In this document: positions 1 to 8,820 of the stretch, piece after piece | How positions within the stretch are numbered: the stretch's first letter is position 1 | Layout of the letters: the number at the start of each line of letters is the position of its first letter | Assembly (NCBI RefSeq): GCF_000300335.1 | Contig: NZ_AMRM01000003.1 | Span: 124,001-188,000 of the forward strand | Source of the DNA: Nitratireductor pacificus pht-3B | GTDB taxonomy: Bacteria > Pseudomonadota > Alphaproteobacteria > Rhizobiales > Rhizobiaceae | Direction of reading: 5' to 3' | Length of the DNA: 64,000 nt | Notes under the pieces: generated by a model | The model's input: the letters and a program-made list of their open reading frames with translations, nothing else | Told to the model about the DNA's origin: nothing | The model's database searches: none | Made by a program: the position numbers and the translations under genes

Positions 1-29
1 GTGACAGGTCCGCTGGCCCGTTGAAATCA

Positions 30-106
30 TGGCGATCCCGGCAGGATTCGAACCTGCGACCATCGGCTTAGAAGGCCGGTGCTCTATCCAACTGAGCTAC
101 GGGACC
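30..106 (-). tRNA. tRNA-Arg (anticodon TCT)
   Basis: The minus strand folds as a complete cloverleaf. The acceptor stem GGTCCCG pairs with CGGGATC, the T-loop reads GGTTCGAATCC, and the anticodon loop CTTCTAA gives anticodon TCT, which reads AGA. The discriminator base is G, and the 3' CCA is encoded in the DNA at 30-32. It is the first of two minus-strand tRNA genes separated by a small protein gene. Confidence 0.95.
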
Positions 107-125
107 GCAACCGCGGATGCCGCAA

Positions 126-431
126 TCAGTGCGTCCACGGAATTTTGCGGTCATAGCGGAAATTTTCCGCATAGGAAACCTGCCGGCGCTTCGGCTGGTT
201 CGGCTCCTCGATGCGGAAGGCAATGCCGTTCTTCTCGGCATAGGCCATCGCCTCTTCCTTCGTCTCGAAGGTCAGCCGGATCTGGCTGCGCATGTCGGAT
301 GACGAGGTGTAGCCCATCAGGGGATCGATCTTGCGCGGCGTCTCGGGCTCGAACTCGAGAACCCAGTAACCCGTCCGGGCGGGACCGGACTGCATGGCGG
401 TCTTGGCGGGGCTGAAAATGCGCGCGGACAC
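126..431 (-). CDS. NDUFS4-like accessory subunit of respiratory complex I (ETC complex I subunit family)
   Basis: This 101-residue protein matches the alphaproteobacterial relatives of mitochondrial NDUFS4, an accessory subunit that sits on the peripheral arm of NADH:ubiquinone oxidoreductase. The N-terminal half carries the family pattern ARIF.PAKTAMQSG followed by W.LEFEPE and the DPLMGYTSSSD block. The C-terminal half has the F.TKEEA.AYAE.NG segment and ends in a basic NFRYDRKIPWTH tail. The start is GTG at 431, with an AGG-containing ribosome site upstream. It is a stand-alone gene between tRNA-Arg and tRNA-Pro, away from any nuo operon in this window. Subunit membership comes from the family; nothing local proves it. 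Confidence 0.88.
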   Translation of the reverse strand: MSARIFSPAKTAMQSGPARTGYWVLEFEPETPRKIDPLMGYTSSSDMRSQIRLTFETKEEAMAYAEKNGIAFRIEEPNQPKRRQVSYAENFRYDRKIPWTH

Positions 432-512
432 GTCTGTACCTCATTCCTTGCAGCGATCTCCGTCCGGAGACCGCAGGGCGCGACGGCAACCGCGAGGCGG
501 TTGCCGCAGGAC

Positions 513-589
<77 letters not shown>

Positions 590-671
590 AACGACAGGAC
601 CCCTATATTCTCCAAGGATTTGGCGCAAGACCGTTTTTGGAGATTCCTGCCGAAGCAGAGCCTCCGGCGCG

Positions 672-884
672 TCATTCGGCGGGTTTCGGCACCTCGATGG
701 TCACCTTGTCCGGCACGTCGATGTTCACGCCGCCCGATCCACCGCCGCCGATGAAGCCGCCCGCATAGAGGACGGCGCCGATGACCAGCGCCACCACAAG
801 GCCGCCGGCGATGAACCAGCCGGCGCCACCGCCGCCGCCACCCGTCGTCACCACCGTCGTGCGTTCCTTCGGTTCATGCTCCAC
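672..884 (-). CDS. Small single-span membrane protein, function unknown
   Basis: A 70-residue protein with a short charged N-terminus (MEHEPKERTT), a six-glycine run, one hydrophobic helix at about residues 22-45, a second glycine-rich patch (GGGGSGG) and a short acidic/basic tail ending VTIEVPKPAE. The start is GTG at 884, preceded at suitable spacing by AAAGGAAA. The layout suggests a membrane anchor with a small soluble tail. No enzymatic motif is visible and no family is recognised. It lies downstream of hdaA on the same strand with a 75-nt gap, so read-through is possible. Confidence 0.6.
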   Translation of the reverse strand: MEHEPKERTTVVTTGGGGGGAGWFIAGGLVVALVIGAVLYAGGFIGGGGSGGVNIDVPDKVTIEVPKPAE

Positions 885-959
885 GGGCTTTTCCTTTCGT
901 TTTCCCGGACATTATCGTCCGGGGAAAACCGTCCGGGTCCCGATTGGTTCCGCAGGGCT

Positions 960-1661
960 TCAGGCGTCGGCCGGATCCTGCCCGGCTTCGAGCGCATCGA
1001 CGATCTCGGCGGCGAGCGTCCGGCTGATCCTCGTCTTCCGCTCCAGCGCGGCGCGGTCGAGCCGTTCGACAACGCGCATGGCGCTCGACAGGGAGCGTTC
1101 GATGCGCCGCACCAGATACTGCACCACATGCGGCTCCACATCGACCTGCCGGTCTGCGAAAAGCTTGGTGATGACGCCGGCGAGCAGCATGTCGTCCGGC
1201 TCGTCGATCTCGACGGTCGCCGCCGCCTTCAGGCGCGACAGCAGATCCGGCAGGCCGATGCCCCAGGCGCCGGGAAAGCGTCGCGCGGTGAGCAGCATGG
1301 GCTGCCCCGCCCCGCGCGCCGCGTTGATGAGATGGAACAGCCCCTTTTCGTCGAGCGCGCCGCCATCCGCGTTGTCGATGAGGATCGGCTGCTTCTCCGC
1401 CAGGCCGATCTCGCGCTCGCCGATGGAGCGGGCCGCGACCAGGGCCGCGCCCGCCGCTTCGCGCCAGATCGCCGCCATATGGGTCTTTCCCGACCCCGCC
1501 GGACCGGCGAGGATGACCACGGGCGCGGGCCAGGCCGGCCAGCCCTCGATCAGCGCGGCGGCGCGCGCATTGGCCGGCGTCACGACCAGATCGTCGCGCG
1601 ACAGTCCTTCGCTATGGGCAAGATCGAGCGGCAGCTGGCGCGGCACGGGGATCGGCCTCAC
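960..1661 (-). CDS. hdaA: HdaA, regulatory inactivator of DnaA (Hda family)
   Basis: A 233-residue DnaA-like AAA+ protein without a DNA-binding domain. Hda loaded on the sliding clamp stimulates DnaA-ATP hydrolysis and so prevents re-initiation of replication. Visible features are an N-terminal clamp-binding motif QLPLDL at residues 9-14, a Walker A GPAGSGKT at about 53-60, a Walker B variant ILIDNAD at about 93-99, and a C-terminal helical lid. The start is the GTG at 1661, which overlaps the TGA of the upstream permease gene; the frame is open further upstream but that part lies antisense-like within the permease. It is third in a coupled set after the CDP-alcohol phosphatidyltransferase and the permease. 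Confidence 0.88.
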   Translation of the reverse strand: MRPIPVPRQLPLDLAHSEGLSRDDLVVTPANARAAALIEGWPAWPAPVVILAGPAGSGKTHMAAIWREAAGAALVAARSIGEREIGLAEKQPILIDNADGGALDEKGLFHLINAARGAGQPMLLTARRFPGAWGIGLPDLLSRLKAAATVEIDEPDDMLLAGVITKLFADRQVDVEPHVVQYLVRRIERSLSSAMRVVERLDRAALERKTRISRTLAAEIVDALEAGQDPADA

Positions 1662-2788
1662 TTCTTGCGCGGCGCCGGCCCCGGCTGCTCGCCGTGCCCG
1701 GCATAGAGCGGCGACGCCAGATAGCGGGCGATGGCGAAGCGCACCAGCACCGCCACGGCCGCCGCCGCCGGCACCGCGATCAGCAGGCCGACGAAGCCGA
1801 ACAGGAAGCCGAAGGCGAACAGCGCGAACATCAGCCAGACCGGATGGAGGCCGACGCTCTTGCCGACAAGTTTCGGCTGCAGGATGTTGCCTTCCAGAAA
1901 CTGGCCGGCGAAGAAGATGGCGGCCACCACCAGCACCCACCACCATTCCGGCCAGAACTGGACCAGGGCGACGCCGATGGACAGGCCGAGGCCGACCAGC
2001 GAGCCGACATAGGGGATGAAGCTGATCAGCCCGGCGAACAGCCCGATCAGCAGGCCGAAATTCAACCCGACCAGCGACAGGCCGACCGCGTAGAAGATGC
2101 CGAGCACAAGGCACAGCGTGCCCTGGCCGCGCACGAAGCCGGCGGTCGCGACGTTGATGTCGCGGGCGATCTGCCGCACCGTCTCGACATGGTCGCGCGG
2201 CACCCAGCTGTCGACCGTGTCGATCATCCGATCCCAGTCGAGCAGCATGTAGAAGGCGACGACCGGCGTGACGACGAACAGGCTGGCGAGGTTGACCAGC
2301 GCCACGCCGGAACTCCACACGGACTTGAACAGGGTGGCGATGAAACCCGTGCCCTGCGCCAGGATCGAGCTCAGATTGTCGCGCACGGCCTGCGTCTGAC
2401 CGTTCAGCACGCTGTCGAACCAGGCAGGCTCCAGCTCGATCAGCAGCGCCTGGAGGCGGCTCAGATAGTCCGGCAGGCGGCCGATGAAGTCGGCGAGCTG
2501 GTTGCCGAGGACCGGCACCACCAGCATCAGGGCGAGTACCAGAAGCACGAGGAACGAGACCAGGATCAAGACCGTCGCCGTCATGCGCGACATGCCGAAG
2601 CGCTCCAGCCGGTCGGCGACGGGGTCGAGGAAATAGGCCAGAACCATGCCGGCCAGGAAGGGCAGCAGGATCGAGCTGAAGACGTAGAGGAACAGGCCGA
2701 GCATGCCGGTCGCGACCAGCCAGAAGGCGATGTGCCGGCCAAGCGGGCGGGTCTGCGGACCGTCACCGCCGGGTTGTGCTGTTTGCAT
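1658..2788 (-). CDS. AI-2E family transporter (PerM-like membrane protein)
   Basis: A 376-residue polytopic membrane protein of the AI-2E/PerM permease family. It shows the usual order: two N-terminal helices (HIAFWLVATGMLGLFLYVFSS), a basic/acidic linker with FLDPVADRLERFGMSR, an amphipathic segment (about residues 100-180), and a C-terminal cluster of helices containing the conserved P-Y-G-S-like FIPYVGSLVG. Substrates of this family are mostly unknown, and transport of AI-2 should not be assumed. The ATG at 2788 was chosen because it has AAGGA at good spacing and lies one base after the stop of the upstream gene. An in-frame start further upstream would overlap that gene. Its stop overlaps the hdaA start. 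Confidence 0.85.
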   Translation of the reverse strand: MQTAQPGGDGPQTRPLGRHIAFWLVATGMLGLFLYVFSSILLPFLAGMVLAYFLDPVADRLERFGMSRMTATVLILVSFLVLLVLALMLVVPVLGNQLADFIGRLPDYLSRLQALLIELEPAWFDSVLNGQTQAVRDNLSSILAQGTGFIATLFKSVWSSGVALVNLASLFVVTPVVAFYMLLDWDRMIDTVDSWVPRDHVETVRQIARDINVATAGFVRGQGTLCLVLGIFYAVGLSLVGLNFGLLIGLFAGLISFIPYVGSLVGLGLSIGVALVQFWPEWWWVLVVAAIFFAGQFLEGNILQPKLVGKSVGLHPVWLMFALFAFGFLFGFVGLLIAVPAAAAVAVLVRFAIARYLASPLYAGHGEQPGPAPRKK

Positions 2789-2789
2789 C

Positions 2790-3347
2790 TCAGCGTCCTT
2801 CGACGTCAGTTTCGGCATAGCCGCCCATATGCTTGATCCAGGCCACGAGATAGGCCGCGCCCGAAGCAACGGTCAAGACCCCGACGGAAATGATCAGGCC
2901 GAGGCGCACCGCGCCGGAGCTGTAGGAAAAGGCCAGTTCGGCCAGCACCAGCAGCGCCAGCAGGATCTGCGCCAGCGTGTTGGCCTTGGAGACGAAGAGC
3001 GGCTTCATCGCAACGGGGTGGCCCATGACGTTGGCCAGCAGCACGCCGCCGATGATCAACGCGTCGCGCGACACCACGGCGATGACCAGCCACAGCGGCA
3101 GTTCGGCCATGTAGCCCAGAACGACGAAGACGCTGACGAGAAGCAGCTTGTCGGCCATCGGGTCGAGATAGGCGCCCAGTTCCGTGCGCTGGTCGAAGTG
3201 ACGGGCGATGAAGCCGTCGACGCCGTCGGAGATGCCGGCGGTCAGGAAGCCGGCGAAAGCCCAGCCGTAATGCCCAGTCAGAAGGGCGAAGACGACGCCT
3301 GGCACGAGGAAGAAGCGCATCAGCGTGATGGCGTTGGGAACAGTCAC
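2790..3347 (-). CDS. CDP-alcohol phosphatidyltransferase family membrane enzyme
   Basis: A 185-residue integral membrane enzyme with the complete CDP-alcohol phosphotransferase signature: DG..AR at residues 44-49, then G58, D62 and D66. This family transfers a phosphatidyl group from CDP-diacylglycerol to an alcohol. The N-terminus (VPNAITLMRFFLVPGVVF) resembles phosphatidylglycerophosphate synthases. It is the shorter and more divergent of two such enzymes here; the canonical pgsA lies at 15046-15645, so this one could make a different lipid or be a cardiolipin-type enzyme. It heads a coupled minus-strand set with the permease and hdaA, divergent from purM. Confidence 0.85.
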   Translation of the reverse strand: MTVPNAITLMRFFLVPGVVFALLTGHYGWAFAGFLTAGISDGVDGFIARHFDQRTELGAYLDPMADKLLLVSVFVVLGYMAELPLWLVIAVVSRDALIIGGVLLANVMGHPVAMKPLFVSKANTLAQILLALLVLAELAFSYSSGAVRLGLIISVGVLTVASGAAYLVAWIKHMGGYAETDVEGR

Positions 3348-3529
3348 TGGGCTCCTCCAGGGCGTGGCCGCGCTGCGGACCGGGTCGAGGCCGGCGCGCT
3401 TCGAGGCACCTTTATTGCAGGCTTTGACAGATTGTGGGAGTGCGCCGCCGATTCAATAGTCCGGCGGGACAGCACGGGGATATTTGGCAAGGACGGCGCC
3501 ATCTCTCGCCTTGCGGAAGGCGCGCCTTC

Positions 3530-4636
3530 ATGTCAGAAGCCGGGAAAAATGCGGCGACGAGAACAGCGATGGCTCAGGACAAGAAGAACGGCCTCACCTA
3601 TGCCGATGCGGGCGTGGACATCGACGCCGGCAGCCGGCTGGTGGAAAAGATCAAGCCGATGGTGCGCGCGACGCGCCGGCCCGGCGCCGACAGCGAGATC
3701 GGCGGCTTCGGCGGCCTTTTCGACCTCAAGGCGGCCGGGTTCTCCGATCCCGTCCTGGTGGCGGCCAATGACGGCGTCGGCACCAAGCTGAAGATCGCCA
3801 TCGAGGCCGGCAAGCACGATACGGTCGGCATCGATCTGGTCGCCATGTGCGTCAACGACCTCGTCGTCCAGGGCGCGGAACCGCTGTTCTTCCTCGACTA
3901 TTTCGCCACGGGCCGGCTCGATCCCGACCAGGGCGCAGAGATCGTCTCCGGCATCGCGGCCGGCTGCACGCAGGCCGGCTGCGCGCTGATCGGTGGCGAA
4001 ACGGCGGAAATGCCGGGCATGTATCACGGCGACGACTACGACCTCGCCGGCTTCGCGGTGGGGGCTGCCGAACGCGGCGCGCTGCTGCCCACCGGCGACA
4101 TCGCCGAGGGCGACGTGATCCTCGGGCTCGCCTCGTCGGGCGTGCACTCGAACGGCTTCTCGCTGGTGCGCCGCATCGTCGCCGATGCCGGCCTCGAGTG
4201 GAGCGACCGGGCGCCCTTCTCGCCCGACCGGACCCTCGGAGAAGCGCTTCTGGAGCCGACCCGCATCTATGTGAAGCCGCTTCTGGCCACGCTGAAGGCC
4301 GCGTGGGGCATCAAGGCGCTGGCGCACATCACCGGCGGCGGGTTCCCCGAAAACATTCCGCGCGTCCTGCCGGATCACCTGTCCGCCGAGATCGACCTCG
4401 GCGCCATCGACGTCCCGCCGGTGTTCTCCTGGCTCGCCGGGACCGGTGGCGTGGCGGAAACTGAGATGCTGTCGACCTTCAACTGCGGCATCGGCATGAT
4501 CGTCGTCGTCGCCTCCGGTGAGGCCGCGCAGATCGCCGCTCTCCTGCAGCAGGCGGGTGAGAGCGTGACCATGCTCGGCCAGATCGCGCCGCGCCAGGCG
4601 GCGGGCGTCACCTATCGCGGCGAGCTCGGCCTATGA
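3530..4636 (+). CDS. purM: Phosphoribosylformylglycinamidine cyclo-ligase
   Basis: PurM (AIR synthetase) catalyses ATP-dependent closure of the imidazole ring in purine biosynthesis. The protein has the family landmarks: [13 protein letters not shown] near the N-terminus, the [10 protein letters not shown] glycine-rich segment, [14 protein letters not shown], the [11 protein letters not shown] block, the [13 protein letters not shown] block, and [13 protein letters not shown]. The ATG at 3530 has GGAAGG about 9 nt upstream and gives 368 residues. The in-frame ATG at 3569 ([11 protein letters not shown]) gives 355 residues and fits the family N-terminus equally well, so the true start is one of these two. 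purN follows with an ATGA overlap. Confidence 0.95.
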   Translation: MSEAGKNAATRTAMAQDKKNGLTYADAGVDIDAGSRLVEKIKPMVRATRRPGADSEIGGFGGLFDLKAAGFSDPVLVAANDGVGTKLKIAIEAGKHDTVGIDLVAMCVNDLVVQGAEPLFFLDYFATGRLDPDQGAEIVSGIAAGCTQAGCALIGGETAEMPGMYHGDDYDLAGFAVGAAERGALLPTGDIAEGDVILGLASSGVHSNGFSLVRRIVADAGLEWSDRAPFSPDRTLGEALLEPTRIYVKPLLATLKAAWGIKALAHITGGGFPENIPRVLPDHLSAEIDLGAIDVPPVFSWLAGTGGVAETEMLSTFNCGIGMIVVVASGEAAQIAALLQQAGESVTMLGQIAPRQAAGVTYRGELGL

Positions 4637-5307
4637 CCAAGCGCGCGCGCAAACGGGTCGCGGTCCTGATCTCGGGCCGCGGGTCGAACATGGCCTCGCT
4701 GATCGCCGCGGCGATCGATCCGTCCTTCCCGGCGGAGATCGTCGGCGTGATCTCGAACCGGGCAGACGCGCGCGGGCTGGAAATCGCCGGCGCGCACAGC
4801 ATCGCCACCCAGGTGGTCTCGGCGCGCGACTATGACGGGCGCGAGGCGCATGACGCGGCGATCCACGAGGCGCTTTCCGGCATGAAGGCGGAGATCGTCT
4901 GCCTGGCGGGCTACATGCGCCTTCTCTCGCCGGAATTCGTGCAGAAATGGAAGGGCCGGATGATCAACATCCATCCGGCGCTCCTGCCCAATTTCCGCGG
5001 CCTCGACACCCATGCGCGCGCTCTGGCGACGGGCGTGCGCGTTCACGGCTGCACCGTGCATTTCGTGACGCCGGAGATGGATGACGGGCCGATCATCGCG
5101 CAGGCCGCCGTGCCGGTGCTGATCAGCGACACGGAAGAGACGCTCGGCGAGCGGGTCCTCAAGATGGAGCATCGGCTCTATCCGCGCGCCCTGAAGCTGC
5201 TGGCCGAGGGCCGGGCCCGCATGTCGAACGGCGCCACGGTCTTCACCAACGTCGCCGACGAGAGCGGCGAGATCGCCATCGTCTCGCCCGGCGAACGGCA
5301 GCGATAG
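4633..5307 (+). CDS. purN: Phosphoribosylglycinamide formyltransferase
   Basis: PurN transfers a formyl group from 10-formyltetrahydrofolate to GAR in purine biosynthesis. The 224-residue protein has the N-terminal phosphate-binding loop ISGRGSN at residues 13-19, the catalytic Asn112 and His114 in INIHPALLP, and the catalytic Asp150 in EMDDGP. The start overlaps the purM stop as ATGA, so the two are translationally coupled. About 15 residues at the C-terminus after the ATVFTN block are extra relative to the shortest homologues. Confidence 0.95.
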   Translation: MTKRARKRVAVLISGRGSNMASLIAAAIDPSFPAEIVGVISNRADARGLEIAGAHSIATQVVSARDYDGREAHDAAIHEALSGMKAEIVCLAGYMRLLSPEFVQKWKGRMINIHPALLPNFRGLDTHARALATGVRVHGCTVHFVTPEMDDGPIIAQAAVPVLISDTEETLGERVLKMEHRLYPRALKLLAEGRARMSNGATVFTNVADESGEIAIVSPGERQR

Positions 5308-5311
5308 GCCG

Positions 5312-5734
5312 ATGCCAGCCGCGATGCGCGAACCCTACGCCACGCCACAGGTCGCGGCCGCCTTCTCGGCCTTTCCCGATGCAGCGCGCGAGAGGCTGCT
5401 CGCGGCGCGCACCTTGATCCTCGACGTGGCGCGCAGGACGGAAGGGGTCGGCGCGATCGAGGAGACGCTGAAATGGGGGCAGCCCTCCTACGCAACGCCG
5501 GAGACGGGAAGCGGCAGCCCGATCCGCCTGGGCATCCCGAAATCAGACCAGTTCGACTGGGCGCTGTTCGTGCACTGCCAGACGGAACTGACGCGGCGTT
5601 TCGCTGCCCACTACCCCGATGTCTTCACGTTCGAGAGCGCACGGGCGCTACTCTTCCGAGCTGACGAAGCGATTCCGGAAGATGCACTAAGGCACTGTAT
5701 TGCTATGGCTTTGACCTACCATCTGCGCCGCTGA
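5312..5734 (+). CDS. DUF1801 domain protein
   Basis: A 140-residue soluble protein with the DUF1801/YdhG-like pattern: an N-terminal helical part (FSAFPDAARERLLAARTLILDVA), then EETLKWGQPSYATPE, followed by a beta-rich IRLGIPK and W.LFVHCQTELT, and a C-terminal helix. Its biochemical role is not established. It starts 4 nt after purN and is probably co-transcribed with the purine genes, although nothing in the sequence ties it to purine synthesis. Confidence 0.8.
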   Translation: MPAAMREPYATPQVAAAFSAFPDAARERLLAARTLILDVARRTEGVGAIEETLKWGQPSYATPETGSGSPIRLGIPKSDQFDWALFVHCQTELTRRFAAHYPDVFTFESARALLFRADEAIPEDALRHCIAMALTYHLRR

Positions 5735-5748
5735 CGACGCGCCGATGG

Positions 5749-7851
5749 TCAGGCCGGCCTCACCCAGACCTTGCTGTCATGGAAAGCGGCGCCGCCATAG
5801 GGCGCGATGGGATCGGCGCCGGTCAGGACATTGATGCCCTCGCCCCGCTCATGCGCGTCGTTCGGCCAGATGCCCTCGGCGATCACCACGCCACGACGCA
5901 CGCCGTCGAACAGCTTGACGTGCAGGACAACCTCGCCGCGCTCATTGCCGATCTCGACGCGGTCCCCTTCGGACAGTTTGAGCGCCGCAGCATCGTCGGG
6001 ATGCAGCATCAGCTCCGGCCGTCCCTCGCGTTTGACCGAGGTGGGCGTGTAGGAGAAGCTCGAATTCAGGAAATTGCGCGCCGGCGAGGTGGCGAGCCGG
6101 AACGGATGCGCGGGATCGGCGACCTCGATCAGTTCGATATGGTCGGGAAACTCCGGAAGCTGCCCGTGCGGTCCCTGAATGCCGATCGATTCCGGCGGAC
6201 GGTTCGGCGCCGGCGTGTTGGTCCAGTCGGGGCGGAAGCGGTACTTGCCGTCCGGATGGCCGAAACCGTGGACGAAATGCGCCGTGTCGAAATCCGGCTG
6301 TACGTCGGCCCAGCGCTCGGCCTTGAAGCTTTCGAAGGTGCCGAGGCCGCGTTTCTCCAGCATCCAGTCGAGATGCTCGCGCGCCGTCAGGCCAAAGCCC
6401 GGCTTGTCGGCCACGCCGAGGCGTTCCGCCAGTTCCTCGATGACGTAGAGATTGGGCATCGCCTCGCCCGGGGCATCGACCAGCTTCGGCCCGAGCAGGA
6501 TGTGCTGGTGGCCGCCGCCGCGGTAGATGTCGTCATGCTCCAGGAACATGGTGGCCGGCAGCACGACGTCGGCGAGCTTCGCCGTATCGGTCATGAACTG
6601 TTCGTGGACGCAGGTGAACAGGTCCTCTCGCAGGAAACCCTGGCGCACAAGGCGCTGCTCCGGCGCGACGTTGGCCGGATTGGTGTTCTGGATGAGCATT
6701 GCCGTGACCGGCGGCCCGCCATTCAGCGCGGCGGCGTCGTTGGTCAGCACTCGGCCCGTCTGCGACTGGTCGAGCGAACGGATCGAGCCGTCGCGGAACG
6801 CATTCCCCTCGATCAGCGACTTGTCGAGGCCGAAGATGCCCGAATTCGAATGGAACGCGCCGCCGCCCTCATACTGCCAGCAGCCGGTGACGGCGGCGAT
6901 GGAGAGCGCGGCATGCATGTTGACCACGCCGTTGCGGTTGCGGGTGAAGCCGTAGCCGAGGCGGAAGAAGGTGCGCTTCGTCTCGCCGACGAGGCGGGCG
7001 AAAGCCTCGATCTCGGCCACCGGCAGGCCGGTGATGCCGGCCGCCCACTGCGGCGTGCGCGTCTTCAGATGCGCCTCGAGGCCCTGCGGGTCGTCCGTGT
7101 ATTTGTCGAGGAAGGCCCGGTCGGCCAGGCCGTCGCGGAACAGCACGTGCATGACCGCGCAGGCCAGCGCGCCGTCGGTGCCGGGCTTCAGGACGAGGCC
7201 GAGATCGGCCTGCTTCATGGTCGGGTTGTCGTAAATGTCGATGACGACGATCTTCGCCCCGCGCTCCTTGCGGGCACGGACGGCGTGGGTCATCACATTG
7301 ACCTGCGTGGCAACCGGGTTGGTGCCCCAGATGACGACGCAGTCGGACTTGGCCATCTCGCGCGGGTCGGGACCGCGCAGTGCCCCGGCGCCCATCATCC
7401 AGCCGGTCCACGCCGCGTTGGTGCAGATCGTGCCGAAGAAGCCGGAATAGCGCTTTGCGTGGCGCAGCCGCTCGATCGAGTCGCGCTGCACGAGCCCCAT
7501 CGTTCCCGCATAGAAATAGGGCCACACGGTTTCGCTGCCGAGCCGCTCCTCCGCCTTGAGGAAGGCTTCGGCGACCCGGTCGAGCGCCGCTTCCCAGCTC
7601 GCTTCCTTCCAGACGCCATCGCCCTTGGCACCGGCGCGGACCAGCGGCTTCAGGAGGCGGTCGGGATGATGGATGCGCTCGGCATAGCGCGCCACCTTGG
7701 CGCAGATGACGCCGGCGGTGTAGCTGTTGTCCTTGGCGCCGTGCACGCGGCCGATGCGGCCGTCGACGATCTCGACGTCGAGGGCGCAAGTGGACGGGCA
7801 GTCGTGCGGGCAGGCCGAATGGCCGATATGGATCTGAGCGTGTGTGTTCAT
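5749..7851 (-). CDS. Molybdopterin-dependent oxidoreductase with 4Fe-4S domain, cytoplasmic
   Basis: A 700-residue member of the DMSO reductase superfamily. The N-terminus holds a 4Fe-4S motif with cysteines in ACPHDCPSTCALD (residues 14, 18 and 22) and a fourth in GVICAK near residue 50. The bis-MGD-binding body follows, with WGTNP, the RLGYGFTRNRNG segment, MLIQNTNPANVAP and the C-terminal molydopterin dinucleotide-binding domain (FRLATSPARNFLNSSF, RVEIGNERGEVVLHVK). There is no twin-arginine signal, so it should act in the cytoplasm. The substrate is not predictable. No partner electron-transfer or membrane subunit is adjacent, which is unusual for the superfamily. moaD and moaE for cofactor synthesis lie about 8 kb away. 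It diverges from rlmJ. Confidence 0.85.
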   Translation of the reverse strand: MNTHAQIHIGHSACPHDCPSTCALDVEIVDGRIGRVHGAKDNSYTAGVICAKVARYAERIHHPDRLLKPLVRAGAKGDGVWKEASWEAALDRVAEAFLKAEERLGSETVWPYFYAGTMGLVQRDSIERLRHAKRYSGFFGTICTNAAWTGWMMGAGALRGPDPREMAKSDCVVIWGTNPVATQVNVMTHAVRARKERGAKIVVIDIYDNPTMKQADLGLVLKPGTDGALACAVMHVLFRDGLADRAFLDKYTDDPQGLEAHLKTRTPQWAAGITGLPVAEIEAFARLVGETKRTFFRLGYGFTRNRNGVVNMHAALSIAAVTGCWQYEGGGAFHSNSGIFGLDKSLIEGNAFRDGSIRSLDQSQTGRVLTNDAAALNGGPPVTAMLIQNTNPANVAPEQRLVRQGFLREDLFTCVHEQFMTDTAKLADVVLPATMFLEHDDIYRGGGHQHILLGPKLVDAPGEAMPNLYVIEELAERLGVADKPGFGLTAREHLDWMLEKRGLGTFESFKAERWADVQPDFDTAHFVHGFGHPDGKYRFRPDWTNTPAPNRPPESIGIQGPHGQLPEFPDHIELIEVADPAHPFRLATSPARNFLNSSFSYTPTSVKREGRPELMLHPDDAAALKLSEGDRVEIGNERGEVVLHVKLFDGVRRGVVIAEGIWPNDAHERGEGINVLTGADPIAPYGGAAFHDSKVWVRPA

Positions 7852-7910
7852 GCCGGCGACACTAGCGATTTTCCCGTCGGGCGAGTAGAGCCAGTTTCAT
7901 CAAAACAATC

Positions 7911-7938
7911 GTCATCATGCATCAATCGGGATGATGAC
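7911..7938. promoter_or_regulatory. Inverted repeat in the divergent oxidoreductase/rlmJ promoter region
   Basis: The arms GTCATCAT (7911-7918) and ATGATGAC (7931-7938) are exact reverse complements with a 12-nt spacer. The repeat lies 59 nt before the oxidoreductase start and 18 nt before the rlmJ start, a position suited to an operator. No U-tract follows, so a terminator is unlikely. The binding protein is unknown. Confidence 0.35.
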
Positions 7939-7956
7939 CGGAGAAAGCCGCGTCCG

Positions 7957-8820
7957 ATGAACTACCGCCACGCCTATCACGCCGGAAACTTCGCCGATGT
8001 GGTCAAGCACGCCATCGTCGCGCGCATCGTCGAATACCTGAAGCGCAAGGAGAAGGCTTTCCGCGTCATCGACACACATGCCGGGATCGGGCTCTACGAT
8101 CTCTCCTCGGACGAAGCGCAGAAGACCGGCGAATGGCATGGCGGCATCGGGCGACTGGCGAGCGCCGCGCTCGAGCCGGAAACGGCCAGCCTTTTGAATC
8201 CCTTGCTCGACGCCGTTCGCGCGGTGAATCAGGGAGATTCCATCACGCATTACCCGGGGTCTCCCCGGCTGGTCCGGCACCTGCTGCGTAAACAGGACCG
8301 ACTGACGGCCGTGGAACTGCATCCCGACGACGCCGCGGCGCTGAAGGCGGGTTTTGCCGGCGATTATCAGGTGCGCGTCATCGAGCTCGACGGTTGGCTG
8401 GCGCTCGGCGCGCATCTGCCGCCGAAGGAGAAGCGCGGCCTGGTGCTGATCGACCCGCCCTTCGAGCAGGAAGGCGAGTTCGAGCGCATCGTCACGCGCG
8501 TTGCGAAGGCGCACCAGCGCTGGCCGGGCGGCATCTACGCCATCTGGTACCCGATCAAGGACCGCACTGCCGTCGCAGGCTTCCGCCGGGCGCTCGCGCA
8601 GAGCGGCATCGCCGACGTGATCGACATAAGCCTCGGGATCAGAAGCCTCTCGAAGGGAGCCAGCTTCGACGGGACGGGGATGATCGTCGTCAATCCGCCC
8701 TATCTGCTGGAGCAGGAGATGAAGGTGCTGCTGCCGGCGCTCGCCGGTCTGCTCGGCGAAAAGCGACAGGGAGAGTTCGCCTGGAACCGTCTCACGGCCG
8801 AACAGGCCCAGGCCGGCTGA
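7957..8820 (+). CDS. rlmJ: 23S rRNA (adenine(2030)-N6)-methyltransferase RlmJ
   Basis: RlmJ uses S-adenosylmethionine to methylate N6 of A2030 in 23S rRNA. The 287-residue protein begins with the very characteristic MNYRHAYHAGNFADVVKH, continues with VIDTHAGIGLYDL (SAM-binding region), and has the catalytic DPPF at residues 166-169, matching the D/N-P-P-Y/F motif of N6-adenine methyltransferases. The start is fixed by the conserved N-terminus; the frame stays open for over 700 codons upstream, but that part is antisense to the oxidoreductase gene. GGAGAAAG serves as the ribosome site. Confidence 0.93.
   Translation: MNYRHAYHAGNFADVVKHAIVARIVEYLKRKEKAFRVIDTHAGIGLYDLSSDEAQKTGEWHGGIGRLASAALEPETASLLNPLLDAVRAVNQGDSITHYPGSPRLVRHLLRKQDRLTAVELHPDDAAALKAGFAGDYQVRVIELDGWLALGAHLPPKEKRGLVLIDPPFEQEGEFERIVTRVAKAHQRWPGGIYAIWYPIKDRTAVAGFRRALAQSGIADVIDISLGIRSLSKGASFDGTGMIVVNPPYLLEQEMKVLLPALAGLLGEKRQGEFAWNRLTAEQAQAG

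Noticed and set aside
1662-2318. Upstream extension of the hdaA frame
   Set aside because: It overlaps the well-supported AI-2E permease in another frame and has no Hda-like content; the GTG at 1661 next to the clamp-binding motif is the natural start.
1694-2836. 380-codon plus-strand frame rich in Asp, Gln, Arg and His
   Set aside because: Composition typical of an antisense shadow of a membrane-protein gene in GC-rich DNA; no motif and no ribosome site.
5779-7956. A long plus-strand frame running in frame into rlmJ, giving an apparent 1013-residue fusion
   Set aside because: It is antisense to the molybdopterin oxidoreductase gene, has no recognisable motif, and rlmJ has its own conserved start MNYRHAYHAGNF with a ribosome site. 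The openness is an effect of high GC.
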